Shown here piece by piece: positions 53,135 to 62,783 of a stretch of 64,000 nucleotides of DNA. Position 1 is the stretch's first letter, and every line of letters starts with the position of its first letter. The stretch is taken from contig JAIECJ010000060.1 in assembly GCA_029068555.1 (NCBI GenBank), positions 1 through 64,000 on the forward strand. The letters run 5' to 3'. The DNA is from Lachnospiraceae bacterium. Lineage in GTDB: Bacteria > Bacillota > Clostridia > Lachnospirales > Lachnospiraceae. A program made the translations under genes and the position numbers. The notes below the pieces were generated by a model, which searched no databases, was not told the origin of the DNA, and was given only the letters and a program-made list of their open reading frames with translations.

Positions 53135-54433
53135 TTAAAAGCTTTTTAATCCTGTGATTACTTCCTGTGAATTAAACGGCTTTGTGAAGAACAGCTCGGC
53201 GCCGTTTTTCAGGGCATCCATCAGCTTATCCTTTTGACCAGCGGCAGAAACCATGGCAACCCTTGCTTCAGGGTCATAGTCTTTAATTTGTTTTAGTGCC
53301 TCAACGCCATCCATTACAGGCATTGTGATATCTAATGTTACATAGTCGGGCTCGAGGTCTTTGTAGAGTTCAACACCCTCTGCACCGTTTGTTGCCTCGC
53401 CAACAACATTAAAACCGTTTTCGCTTAGCAGCTGAATAAGGATTTTCCGGATAAGTGCGGAGTCATCAACAACGAGGACAGTGGGCAGGGAGCTTGACGT
53501 ATCTGCCTTTAGTGTTGTTTTTTTCAGGTTTAAGGTATGCGGCTTGTCTCCTGGCTTGAAGGCTGGATCGGTGGAGATAATCAAATCAAATTCGGAATCG
53601 TTGAAATAAACGGGCATATAGTATGCACTGCCAGATAATTTTTGGTTCAAATAGACTTCTGGCGGAACCATATCAATGGATATGTCATCGTCGCTGAGAA
53701 CAGATGCAAAAAGACCGTTATTTAGATTTGCAAATTCGCACACTGCATCATATACCTCGTCGCTGCTTGAGATTGTGACCGTCCGAGCGTAGTCTTTTGC
53801 AAGCCTGATAATACCGTCCAATTCGTTGGTTGCACCAAAACCAAGATAGACAAAGGAATCGCCGACTGATTTTTGACCTGCAAGCATACTGAATGAGTAG
53901 TCTGACGCTTTTTTCATTCTGCCAAAATAAAAGTTATTGGTGACAAATCTTGTAAGGTTACGCATTACAAGACCTGCAAGATCTGTGATTGCAGGATCCC
54001 GCACAGTTGCAAAAAGAGGAATGATGGAATCGAAGTCATCCTTTTTCAAAGCTTCGATTTCAGCTTCGGTAAATCCATGTACTTTCTGGAAAGCGGCAAG
54101 ATGCTCTGTGATAGTATCCAAAGAAATACCAAGGTTGTCCGTGAGCAGCTGGAAAAATTTCATGGCGATATTGCCCTGCTTACTGAGGAGTTCCGTTATC
54201 TGATCGTCTGTCAGATATCCCAGTTCTACAGCGATATCACCGAAACGGCGGTCCTGCTGTGTCTGTTGATGGTTGATTTCCTCAGCCTGCGCTTCTGTCA
54301 AAAGACCGTCAGCAACTGCAATCGTTCCCAGCTTGACACGCGTTTTCTGTATTTCCTCCTGAAAGGAGTCACGCTGTTCAATTGTGAGGACTGACTGCCC
54401 GACCAGATAGTTGCTAAAAAGTTGTATAAACAT
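53135..54433 (-). CDS. MshEN-like / CheX-like / receiver protein
   Basis: 432 residues. The N-terminal 85 residues hold two tandem repeats of the form [KR]-x-G-x5-G-x-L-T-x-x-Q (KLGTIAVADGLLTEAQAEEI and RFGDIAVELGYLTDDQITEL), like MshEN domains that can bind c-di-GMP. A middle domain (about 150-300) resembles CheX phosphatases (SVGDSFVYLGFG, YYMPVYF). The C-terminal receiver (about 315-432) has VVDDSALIRKIL, TLDITMPVMDGV and FTKPFN. ATG 54433 is chosen by distance from AGAGG; GTG 54445 is possible. A link between motility signalling and c-di-GMP is inferred. Confidence 0.75.
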   Translation of the reverse strand: MFIQLFSNYLVGQSVLTIEQRDSFQEEIQKTRVKLGTIAVADGLLTEAQAEEINHQQTQQDRRFGDIAVELGYLTDDQITELLSKQGNIAMKFFQLLTDNLGISLDTITEHLAAFQKVHGFTEAEIEALKKDDFDSIIPLFATVRDPAITDLAGLVMRNLTRFVTNNFYFGRMKKASDYSFSMLAGQKSVGDSFVYLGFGATNELDGIIRLAKDYARTVTISSSDEVYDAVCEFANLNNGLFASVLSDDDISIDMVPPEVYLNQKLSGSAYYMPVYFNDSEFDLIISTDPAFKPGDKPHTLNLKKTTLKADTSSSLPTVLVVDDSALIRKILIQLLSENGFNVVGEATNGAEGVELYKDLEPDYVTLDITMPVMDGVEALKQIKDYDPEARVAMVSAAGQKDKLMDALKNGAELFFTKPFNSQEVITGLKSF

Positions 54434-54626
54434 ATAAATCCGCACCTCTCTATTTTATTTTGGCTGATAGTGACTGCCTGACTATATTTATTTTATAAAA
54501 TTATTGGAAAATTAACAACTATTATTTTAAATTTTTTGGTTTTTTTGTTAATTTTCTACATTTTTACCTGAAAATGTGTTATGATAGACAAAATGTAAAA
54601 AATCAATTTGAAGGAGGTATAAAACA

Positions 54627-55748
54627 TTGGATGAGCAGAGGATTCAGGATGCAAAGGATCAGCTGGCAGAGTGGCGGAGCGACCCAAGAGAGCTTGGGGA
54701 AAAGCCGGCAAAGCTTGAGTATGTCAAAACATTTACGGATGAAGAAGATTTTGAGTGTATGATATTTAAATTCAAAAAGACACCTTTTTCAAAATGGATG
54801 CTGGGTATTGTCAGCGATGCAGGTGTATTCAGTGAGATGCAGGAATATAATGATGCGACAGCCGAGAAGGATGCTTCAGAATGTATGGAGTGGCTCAAAA
54901 AATATTGGAAGGATCTGGCGGCAAGGCAGGCAGGAGAGAATGAGGACGATGAAAACAGAATAAAAGGTTTTTTGGGTTTTATACTGTTGTCAGATAAGAC
55001 ATGGGATAAGGAGCGGTTCATGCAGGATTTAAAAAATGACTGGGGAATCGAGCCTGACGAGGAAGAACAGGGTGAAAACGAGGAACAGGAGGATGAGGAA
55101 GAACAGGGTGACGATAACCTGGATATTGATACAGCGATTTTTGACGTGGGTTCTGCCCGGGTTGTTCTGGGATATGTGGACAGACCAATTCCGGATGGGG
55201 AAGCAGAGCAGAATGCAGCAATGAATTATACGTGGAAGGAAGCAGTGGAGGTTACCAGAACACATCAGGCAAATGTACTTGTGTCCATTTTGGGAGAACA
55301 TGAAAATCCCATGGAGGATGGAGAACTGTTTGTAAAAGTGGTCGCGTCGCTATGCAGGCAGGAGAATGTCATCGGTGTATATGCAAACGGTGTTGTGTAC
55401 CAGCCAGCGTTTTATTTTGCCATGAAAGAGATGATAGACGAAGGAATGTTCCCGCTTATGGGGCTGGTGTGGTTTGGGATTATCAGGACAGAGAAGGGAT
55501 TTAATGTATATACAATAGGCATGAACAGCTTTGGCAAGGATGATATGGAAATATTGGATTGTGATGAAGATCCCAATGAACTGCGGGATTTCTTGATGAG
55601 TATGGCAGCGTATTGTATCGAGGAGGACGTGGTGCTGCGCGACGGTGAGTCAATCGGCGTGTCAGCAGAGCACAGGTGCCAGATTAGCAGGAGTGAAGGT
55701 GTGTGTATTGATGGTATGACGCTGAAAATTGCATATCATAAGGAATAA
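54627..55748 (+). CDS. DUF4261 domain protein
   Basis: A 373-residue soluble acidic protein. An N-terminal half (about 1-130) is followed by an extremely acidic linker (about 140-165) and a DUF4261-type domain (about 165-373) with VVLGYVDRPIPDGEAE and GMFPLMGLVWFGI. DUF4261 proteins have no known function. The start is TTG 54627 with AAGGAGG 9 bases upstream; the ATG at 54631 is out of frame. The next gene follows 15 bases later. Confidence 0.75.
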   Translation: MDEQRIQDAKDQLAEWRSDPRELGEKPAKLEYVKTFTDEEDFECMIFKFKKTPFSKWMLGIVSDAGVFSEMQEYNDATAEKDASECMEWLKKYWKDLAARQAGENEDDENRIKGFLGFILLSDKTWDKERFMQDLKNDWGIEPDEEEQGENEEQEDEEEQGDDNLDIDTAIFDVGSARVVLGYVDRPIPDGEAEQNAAMNYTWKEAVEVTRTHQANVLVSILGEHENPMEDGELFVKVVASLCRQENVIGVYANGVVYQPAFYFAMKEMIDEGMFPLMGLVWFGIIRTEKGFNVYTIGMNSFGKDDMEILDCDEDPNELRDFLMSMAAYCIEEDVVLRDGESIGVSAEHRCQISRSEGVCIDGMTLKIAYHKE

Positions 55749-55763
55749 AAAAGGGGAAAAGGA

Positions 55764-56246
55764 ATGGGCGGACAACAGGCTAACAGTGAGAACCATACGG
55801 GCGGGGAAACAGAGAAATCAATGGAACAGATGATGAAGAGGCTGCGCAGGGAGCTTATATTCACAAGAATTATGTGCATGATTACTTCTGTGCTGACAAT
55901 ACTGCTGCTTGCAGGAGGGGTATACCTTTTTGGACAGGTACAGACAATTGCGAAACAGGTACAGCCTGTTATGGAGCAGGTCGCGGCAGTGGATGTGGAG
56001 AATGTGAATGAAACCTTAAGACAGGTCAGGAATTCTCTGGAAAAGGTTGATTTGCAGGAGGCAGCGGACACGCTGAAACAGGCAGTCAATACGCTCAACG
56101 GGGTTGACATTGAGGCACTGAACAGTGCAATCGAAGGGCTTGATACCGAGGAGCTTTCAAAGACACTGGCAAACCTCAATGACGCAGTGGATTCCCTGCA
56201 TAAGATGGAGGATTCGCTGAACTTGTTATTTGGGAAAAAAAGATGA
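55764..56246 (+). CDS. membrane-anchored helical repeat protein, unknown
   Basis: 160 residues with a polar N-terminus, one membrane helix (about 40-60, CMITSVLTILLLAGGVYLFG) and an extended helical region with a repeated pattern of VDVENVNETL, VDLQEAADTL, VDIEALNSAI and LDTEELSKTL. The last unit resembles coiled-coil proteins. I do not recognise a family. ATG 55764 follows AAGGGGAAAAGG and the spacing suggests an operon with the DUF4261 gene. Confidence 0.7.
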   Translation: MGGQQANSENHTGGETEKSMEQMMKRLRRELIFTRIMCMITSVLTILLLAGGVYLFGQVQTIAKQVQPVMEQVAAVDVENVNETLRQVRNSLEKVDLQEAADTLKQAVNTLNGVDIEALNSAIEGLDTEELSKTLANLNDAVDSLHKMEDSLNLLFGKKR

Positions 56247-56267
56247 TTTAGAATGGAGCGTGATACA

Positions 56268-57608
56268 ATGCTGCACAATTTTCTAACAGAATACAAAGCG
56301 AAGCTGACGACTCCCGATGAGGCAGTGAAAGTGATAAAGAACGGTGACTGGATAGATTACACAAGCTGTCTTGGCAAGCCTGTACTTCTGGACAGGGCAC
56401 TGGCGAAGCGCAGAGATGAGCTGTATGATGTGAAAATACGCGGTAACCTGATATCCGGACCAATTGAGGTGGCAGAGTGCGATGAGAGTCAGGAGCATTT
56501 TATATATCACAGCTGGCATTGTTCTTCCTATGAGCGGAAGCTGTGTGACAGGGGACTCTGCTATTATATTCCCATGGTGTTTCACAACAATGCTGCGTAC
56601 TATGAGTTTTTTCTCACAGTAAATGTCGCGATGGTAAGCGTTTCACCGATGGATAAACATGGCTACTTTAATTTTTCCGTTAACACGGGCGTCGCTGCAC
56701 CGATAACACGTATGGCGGACATTGTCATTGTCGAGGTCAACGAAAATCTTCCGAAAGTGCATGGCGGATATGACGAATGCATTCATATTTCTGGTGTGGA
56801 TTATATTGTGGAGGGGACGCATGAACCGTTTGCAGGCACGAAACCAGTCATACCATCTGAGACAGACCGTAAGATTGCGCAGAAAATTCTCCCTTATATT
56901 GTGGATGGAGCAACATTACAGCTGGGAATCGGCAGTATGCCAAATGCGCTGGGAGAATTGATAGCAGAGTCTGACATTCAGGATTTGGGAATGCACACAG
57001 AACTTTGCTCGGACGCATATCTAAGTATGTACAAGGCAGGCAAACTGACAAACCGGAGGAAAAATATAGACAGAGGAAAGGGCGTGTTTGGCTGTGCGGT
57101 CGGATCGCCGGAACTCTATGAGTGGGTTGATGACAATCATGGTATTGCTGCTTATCCACTGGAATATGTCAACAGACCCGGTGTGATTGCCCAGATAGAT
57201 AATATGGTGTCTATAAACAGCTGTGTTTCTGTGGATTTGTATGGTCAGGTGGCAGCGGAAAGTTCCGGTTCCAGGCAAATCAGCGGCACAGGCGGTCAAT
57301 TAGACTTTCTCATAGGCGCTTCTGCTTCACGCGGCGGAAAGGCATTTATCTGCATGAGTTCGGTATACAGGGATAAGGAGGGAGTATACCATTCCCGCAT
57401 TCGTCCACAGTTTGACGGTGATATCATCACATCCCCAAGGAGCCAGGTTTACTTTTTGGCGACAGAGTATGGTGTAATCAACATGGAAGGACGTTCCACA
57501 TGGGAGCGGGCGGAGGGTCTGATAGCAATAGCACACCCCGATTTTAGGGATAACCTGATAAAAGAGGCAGAAAGGCGGAAAATATGGAGACGATCCAATA
57601 AATTGTAA
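56268..57608 (+). CDS. butyryl-CoA:acetate CoA-transferase-like enzyme
   Basis: A 446-residue acetyl-CoA hydrolase/transferase-family protein. The catalytic Glu lies in GMHTELCSDAYL (about residue 244), and the CoA-binding glycine motif in SGTGGQLDFLIGA. The order and length fit the But enzyme, the last step of butyrate formation in Roseburia and relatives. Other class I CoA-transferases (4-hydroxybutyrate, propionyl) share the fold, so the substrate needs proof. ATG 56268 has GGAG upstream; ATG 56253 is in frame. Confidence 0.82.
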   Translation: MLHNFLTEYKAKLTTPDEAVKVIKNGDWIDYTSCLGKPVLLDRALAKRRDELYDVKIRGNLISGPIEVAECDESQEHFIYHSWHCSSYERKLCDRGLCYYIPMVFHNNAAYYEFFLTVNVAMVSVSPMDKHGYFNFSVNTGVAAPITRMADIVIVEVNENLPKVHGGYDECIHISGVDYIVEGTHEPFAGTKPVIPSETDRKIAQKILPYIVDGATLQLGIGSMPNALGELIAESDIQDLGMHTELCSDAYLSMYKAGKLTNRRKNIDRGKGVFGCAVGSPELYEWVDDNHGIAAYPLEYVNRPGVIAQIDNMVSINSCVSVDLYGQVAAESSGSRQISGTGGQLDFLIGASASRGGKAFICMSSVYRDKEGVYHSRIRPQFDGDIITSPRSQVYFLATEYGVINMEGRSTWERAEGLIAIAHPDFRDNLIKEAERRKIWRRSNKL

Positions 57609-57624
57609 TGGCAGGAATCAAAAT

Positions 57625-58392
57625 ATGGGAAAAGAATTTACAACGGTGGAAATTGACAATAAAATCTGCCGCATCTGTCAAGATGGCAGTGAGACTGGCA
57701 GCAGTAAAAAATGCCGCCTTTCAATATTTTATTGGGGTGTTGCTGGGAAAAGCGAAGATTTGATTACTGCGTCTATGTCGTATGTATGCACACACCTGAG
57801 GAGACAGATGCTGAATGTCAGGTTTTTAATAGTGGCATATGAATCAGAGAACTGGAATGACGATTTTTCGCCATGGAAAGCACAGGCGGTATTTGGAAAT
57901 GAGGAGTTTGGCGGTAAAGCGGATAAAACGCTGGAATGGCTTATGAATAAATGCATACCATATATTGATGAAGCGTATGTGTCATACATAAAAGACGCTT
58001 TGGAAATCCGGCGGTATGCTGTCGGCTATTCTCTTGCAGGACTTTTTAGTCTGTGGGCATATGGGGAGTGCAGTCTTTTGACAGGTGCGGTCAGCTGCTC
58101 TGGTTCTCTATGGTACAAGGGATGGCTTGAATATGTCGAGACACACTGGGCGGCATTTCACAGAAACAGAATGGATTGTATCTATCTGAGCCTTGGCAGC
58201 AAGGAAGAAAAGACAAAAAACAGCCTGCTGTCAACAGTTGGTGATAACACGAGAAAAACATATAAAATGCTCTGTGGGGCGCCAGAAGGCGTCAGGGGCG
58301 CGCTCGAATGGAATGCAGGCGGTCATTTTTCAGATCCGGGTACCCGGATTGCCAAAGGAATCTATTGGATTTTGTCTACTGGTGGTGTATAA
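57625..58392 (+). CDS. alpha/beta-hydrolase esterase
   Basis: 255 residues of the esterase-D/IroE-like hydrolase group. The nucleophile elbow is VGYSLAGLFS (Ser about residue 136) and the terminal His is in NAGGHFSDPG. An acid residue between them is plausible near SLGSKEEK. No signal peptide is visible. It lies 17 bases after the CoA-transferase; functional connection is unclear. Substrate unknown. Confidence 0.75.
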   Translation: MGKEFTTVEIDNKICRICQDGSETGSSKKCRLSIFYWGVAGKSEDLITASMSYVCTHLRRQMLNVRFLIVAYESENWNDDFSPWKAQAVFGNEEFGGKADKTLEWLMNKCIPYIDEAYVSYIKDALEIRRYAVGYSLAGLFSLWAYGECSLLTGAVSCSGSLWYKGWLEYVETHWAAFHRNRMDCIYLSLGSKEEKTKNSLLSTVGDNTRKTYKMLCGAPEGVRGALEWNAGGHFSDPGTRIAKGIYWILSTGGV

Positions 58393-58425
58393 TTAAAAGA
58401 ATAAAGGTTTAAGGAGGAAATGAAA

Positions 58426-59658
58426 ATGAATATCCCAAGCAGTGAAAGGCTGGAAAAGGTTTACGGAGAAAGCACAAAGAGCGCAGGACGTTTCAGTGCG
58501 CTGGCAGAGAATTTCAGGAAAAAGTACGGGCATGATGAGGCTGAATTCTTCTCTTCGCCCGGAAGGACAGAGATTATCGGAAACCATACAGACCACAACG
58601 GAGGGAAGGTTATCGCGGGCAGCATAGACCTTGATACCATTGGTGCGGCGCAGGTAAATAACAGCAGTGTCATTCATATCACAAGTGAGGGCTACAACAA
58701 GGAAATTGTAGTTGACATCAACAAGATTGATGATATTCCGAAGACCGGCGGAACAGAATCCCTTCTTGCAGGCATGATGGAGGGTGCACAGAAGTTTGGT
58801 TTTCAGATTGGCGGTTTTGATGCATATGTGTCCACAAACGTGATTGCGGCTGCTGGTGTCAGCTCGTCTGCGTCCTTTGAGATGCTTGTCTGCACGATTG
58901 TCAATCATTTCTTTAACAACGGTGCCATGACGTGTGCAGATTATGCCAAGATTGGCAAGTATTCTGAAAATGTTTTTTGGAACAAGGCGTCCGGCATGAT
59001 GGATCAGATGGCATGTGCGGTTGGCGGCCCCGTACTCTTTGACTTTTCAAACGGAGTTCAGCCAGAATACAAGCCGCTTACATTTTCTTTTGAGAAGAAA
59101 GGATATCGTCTTGTCATCGTCAATACAGGAAAAGGACATGCTGACTTAAGCGAGGAGTACTCGGGAATTCCAAATGAAATGAAGGAGGCGGCAAAGGTTC
59201 TTGGTGTGGAGCTTTTATGTGAGACAAACCTTGACAGCCTGCTTGCCCACGTAAACGAAATACCAAATGACAGGGCAGTGCTTCGCGCAATTCATTTCTT
59301 TGAGGAGAACAGGAGAGTGGACGAGATGGCTGCAGCGATTGAAAAAGGTGATATCGACAAGGTATTAAGGCTAGTCAACGAGTCAGGCACATCCTCATGG
59401 GAGCTTTTGCAGAACTGTTATTCATTACAGAACTGCAAGGAGCAGAAGATTACGCTGACCCTTGCCCTTACGGAGCTGTTTTTAAAGGGAATCCGCGACG
59501 GTGTCTGCCGCGTACACGGAGGTGGATTTGCTGGTGTTATCATGTGTCTGGTACCGCTTGCCGAGGCAGACAATTATGTAAATTATATTGGGAAGTATGT
59601 CGGTGACAGCAATGTATATCCCATGAATATCAGGGCAGTCGGCGCTGTCAGAATTTAA
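58426..59658 (+). CDS. galK: galactokinase GalK
   Basis: Galactokinase phosphorylates galactose at C1 in the Leloir pathway. The signature GRTEIIGNHTDHNGGKV, the GHMP ATP motif AAAGVSSSASFEML and the C-terminal VHGGGFAGVIMC are all present. About 410 residues. ATG 58426 is 8 bases after AGGAGG; ATG 58420 is only two bases away and adds two residues. No galT or galE is adjacent. Confidence 0.95.
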   Translation: MNIPSSERLEKVYGESTKSAGRFSALAENFRKKYGHDEAEFFSSPGRTEIIGNHTDHNGGKVIAGSIDLDTIGAAQVNNSSVIHITSEGYNKEIVVDINKIDDIPKTGGTESLLAGMMEGAQKFGFQIGGFDAYVSTNVIAAAGVSSSASFEMLVCTIVNHFFNNGAMTCADYAKIGKYSENVFWNKASGMMDQMACAVGGPVLFDFSNGVQPEYKPLTFSFEKKGYRLVIVNTGKGHADLSEEYSGIPNEMKEAAKVLGVELLCETNLDSLLAHVNEIPNDRAVLRAIHFFEENRRVDEMAAAIEKGDIDKVLRLVNESGTSSWELLQNCYSLQNCKEQKITLTLALTELFLKGIRDGVCRVHGGGFAGVIMCLVPLAEADNYVNYIGKYVGDSNVYPMNIRAVGAVRI

Positions 59659-59672
59659 AAGCGATTCTATAT

Positions 59673-59716
59673 GAAATGGAGTGTTCAAAATTGGGCATTC
59701 CATTTCCGCTTTTTTA
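59673..59716 (+). terminator. terminator after galK
   Basis: GAAATGGAGTG (59673-59683) pairs with CATTCCATTTC (59696-59706) with one G-U pair, then CGCTTTTTT. Confidence 0.8.
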
Positions 59717-59743
59717 TTTTTATGAATTTATATATGCAAAATG

Positions 59744-59772
59744 TTGTCATTTGTGATATGTTTTTGTATAAT
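59744..59772 (+). promoter_or_regulatory. promoter of the ABC-transporter operon
   Basis: TTGTCA (59744-59749) and TATAAT (59767-59772), spacer 17, lie 58 bases before the ATG at 59830. Confidence 0.7.
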
Positions 59773-59829
59773 GTGGTAAACAAAAGTATATTTGACATTT
59801 TTAGAAAAGGATAAAATTGGTGAACTGAT

Positions 59830-61833
59830 ATGAGAAAATATTCGTATTTCCTGATTTTTTTTATTGGAATACTGCTTTGTAGTGTGTGGATGGGAGGCAG
59901 CGGCATGGCAGCAGACGCAGAGGGACAGGAATTTGTCATAGATGCGCAGATATATCCGTCAAAAGCGCCTACTTATGATGTTCAGGTGACCATTGAGAAT
60001 ACGGGAGAGGACTGGGAAGGAATGGTACGTCTGACGCTGAGGGATTTTTATGGCAGCGTTGACAATTGTTCTTATGACACTGTGCTTTCCCTGCCGCAGG
60101 GCAGTAAAAAACAGTTTGCAGTCAGAATTCCGAAAAACAGCCTGACTCGGACGGATGGGATGGTGCTGATAGAACTGTTTGACAAAAAAAACAAAATGAC
60201 TGCTTCAAAAAATTTTAACCGTCTCCTTCAGGGGGGAACGGATGCCCTGACCATGGGAATTTTGAGCGACAAGTATCCGTCGCTTACATATCTGGACATG
60301 GGGGGAAATGAGGTGTATTACGGTAACCGCACTTATCCTGTCAAGCTGATGGAACTGAATCAGGATAGTCTTATGAGTTCCCTGCCTGCCTTGAATTTCC
60401 TCGTAATTGACAGTTATGATACCAGTGTTTTGACGGACGAGGTGGTCACAGGGATCGAAAAGTGGACAGACAGTGGCGGAATGCTTCTGATTGGAACAGG
60501 AAGTTTTGCACAGGACACATTAAGTGCTTTTGATTATCTGGATATACAGAGCGTGGCAGTCTATCCGCCGGGAGACAGTCCACAGAATGATGCTGTCCAT
60601 GTAGATACTTCGCAGCTTCATATGGCGGAGCTTGAGAATAAAACAGGTACATTTTATACGTATGACACACTTGCCCGCATATGTCCGCAGGGAGACGGTG
60701 CAGTAGGCGTTTTGCCCTATGCACTGACAGAGCTGGGCGGCTTGGATATAAAAGCTTATTCGAACGCAGGGCTGGACACGAAAGAACACTCGGAAGGCGG
60801 AGCGGAGGCGTTTGTGGAATCCATTCTGAGTGAATTGAGCAATTCGGCAAGTGGTCACAATATAAATCAGGGGCAGAGCTACTACAATTTTTATCTTGGC
60901 AACAATAACTATATATTCAACAGCCTCTTTGAGCTTTTTGGTAATGGCAGCACCCGTCTGAGTTTTGGCGGACTAAAGATTATCGTGATGGTATATGTGG
61001 TCTTTGTGGGACCAGTGCTCTATATGATTCTGCGCTTTGTAAAAAAGAGGGATTATTACTGGTGGACTGTTCCAGTGTCAGCATTTGTCGGGATTCTTCT
61101 TGTTTATTGGGCGGGAAGGGGCTTTGAGGTGGTGAATACAAGGGTGTATTCCGTGACAATAGAAAATCTCTCCGATGAGGGTAATTTCATAACATACCTG
61201 CATTGTTATGATGCAGACCATAGTGAGTGGGATCTGAGACTTGCAGAGGGATATCAGTACGTTGGTCTTGTCGGAGACAATTACTATGGCAGCATTGACA
61301 GCCCGTATTATTTCCACACCAGACAGGAGGGGGACAGGCTTTCTTTTGGGGCAGATCCGAACACAAGCTTTGAAGACTGCTTTTTTCAGGCGGGCGGTAT
61401 CATGCATGCAGGAAGCGGGAGCATTCAGGGGGATATCATCAAAAATGCATGGAATATTGGAGGAACGATTGCGAACAATACCAAACAGGATTTTGCTTAT
61501 TTTGCCGTGATAGCGGATGGACAAATGGTTCTCTACAAAAATCTTCCGGCAGGAGCCGTCTGTGACTTGTCGTCAGCCGAGGAAGTATATAGTACAGATG
61601 GGGGCGGCGATGTTGTGAGAGATTATATGTATGAGCATATACGTGAAATCTGCAACAGTAAGGACAGAACGGATATTGATATTCTGTCGGCTCTGGGAAT
61701 GGGGATTTCTACTGTATATCCGCAGGCAGGCTCTGGCAGGACAATCATTATCGGTGTGACTGATGACTGGAATAAGGCAGTGGATGACAGCTGCAGCGAG
61801 GCAGCTTATGGATGCCTCTATGCTGTTCAGTAA
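59830..61833 (+). CDS. exported membrane protein of an ABC-transporter operon
   Basis: A 667-residue protein with a signal peptide (FLIFFIGILLCSVWMGGSGM). An extracellular part of about 350 residues follows, with an immunoglobulin-like start (YDVQVTIENTGEDWEG) and a Rossmann-like segment holding LNFLVIDSYDTSVLT. Two membrane helices lie near residues 385-430, and a second extracellular part closes the protein. I do not recognise a named family. The downstream ATPase and permease follow at close spacing, so it is probably a partner of that transporter. Confidence 0.7.
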   Translation: MRKYSYFLIFFIGILLCSVWMGGSGMAADAEGQEFVIDAQIYPSKAPTYDVQVTIENTGEDWEGMVRLTLRDFYGSVDNCSYDTVLSLPQGSKKQFAVRIPKNSLTRTDGMVLIELFDKKNKMTASKNFNRLLQGGTDALTMGILSDKYPSLTYLDMGGNEVYYGNRTYPVKLMELNQDSLMSSLPALNFLVIDSYDTSVLTDEVVTGIEKWTDSGGMLLIGTGSFAQDTLSAFDYLDIQSVAVYPPGDSPQNDAVHVDTSQLHMAELENKTGTFYTYDTLARICPQGDGAVGVLPYALTELGGLDIKAYSNAGLDTKEHSEGGAEAFVESILSELSNSASGHNINQGQSYYNFYLGNNNYIFNSLFELFGNGSTRLSFGGLKIIVMVYVVFVGPVLYMILRFVKKRDYYWWTVPVSAFVGILLVYWAGRGFEVVNTRVYSVTIENLSDEGNFITYLHCYDADHSEWDLRLAEGYQYVGLVGDNYYGSIDSPYYFHTRQEGDRLSFGADPNTSFEDCFFQAGGIMHAGSGSIQGDIIKNAWNIGGTIANNTKQDFAYFAVIADGQMVLYKNLPAGAVCDLSSAEEVYSTDGGGDVVRDYMYEHIREICNSKDRTDIDILSALGMGISTVYPQAGSGRTIIIGVTDDWNKAVDDSCSEAAYGCLYAVQ

Positions 61834-61856
61834 TGAGGTAGTGAAAGGGGATATAT

Positions 61857-62783
61857 ATGCTGTATATCAATGATTTAACAAAAAAATATGGTACATTCAC
61901 AGCGGTCAATCATCTGTCGCTGCATATCCCGGAGGGAGACTTATTTGGATTTGTAGGACCCAATGGTGCGGGGAAGACAACGACAATCCGCATAGTCTGC
62001 GGTCTGCTCCGGGCAAGCAGCGGACAGGTGCAGATTGGAAGTACCGCGGCGCCGGTCGGGAGCAGGGAAATGAAACGCCTGATAGGCTATGTACCTGATT
62101 TCTTTGGGGTTTATGATAACCTGAAAGTGCGCGAGTATATGGATTTATATGGTTCCATGTATGGGATGCATTCGCGTGACATTGCGAAGCTGACGGATGA
62201 CTTACTCGAACTAGTCAATCTCTCGGATAAGAAAGAAGTATATGTAGATACACTTTCGCGTGGAATGAAACAACGGCTCTGTGTGGCAAGGGCGTTACTG
62301 CATAATCCCAAGCTGCTGATTCTGGACGAGCCAAGTTCTGGCCTGGATCCCAGAGCGCGGGTGGAGATGAAGGAGCTGTTAATGAACCTTCACTCTATGG
62401 GCAAAACGATTGTCATCAGCTCGCACATTCTCTCGGAGCTTTCAGAGATGTGTACAAGCATCGGAATCATGAACAGTGGACAGCTTATCACAGCCGGGCG
62501 TATTGAGGATATCATGCAGCAGCTCTCGGGAGGAAAGCGCATTCATATCCGTCTGGCATCGGAAATGGAGACTGCTGTGCGGATTTTAAAGGAACAAGCA
62601 GGGACTATAGTAGAATCTGTGAGAGAAAATGAAATTATTATTACCAATCAGGGGTCAGATGAGCAAATCAGCGCCCTGATCGGTTATCTGATACAAAATC
62701 ATGTCATTCTGACAGGATTTTACAGAGAGGAAGGCAGTCTGGAATCACTGTTTATGCAGTTGACGGGAGGTGAGGAACAATGA
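61857..62783 (+). CDS. ABC transporter ATP-binding protein
   Basis: 308-residue ABC ATPase of the exporter (ABC-2) type. Walker A is GPNGAGKTTT, signature is LSRGMKQRL, Walker B is LLILDEPSSGLDP, and the H-loop is VISSHILSE. A C-terminal extension of about 90 residues is common in ABC-2 ATPases. It overlaps the permease gene by four bases. Substrate unknown. Confidence 0.92.
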   Translation: MLYINDLTKKYGTFTAVNHLSLHIPEGDLFGFVGPNGAGKTTTIRIVCGLLRASSGQVQIGSTAAPVGSREMKRLIGYVPDFFGVYDNLKVREYMDLYGSMYGMHSRDIAKLTDDLLELVNLSDKKEVYVDTLSRGMKQRLCVARALLHNPKLLILDEPSSGLDPRARVEMKELLMNLHSMGKTIVISSHILSELSEMCTSIGIMNSGQLITAGRIEDIMQQLSGGKRIHIRLASEMETAVRILKEQAGTIVESVRENEIIITNQGSDEQISALIGYLIQNHVILTGFYREEGSLESLFMQLTGGEEQ

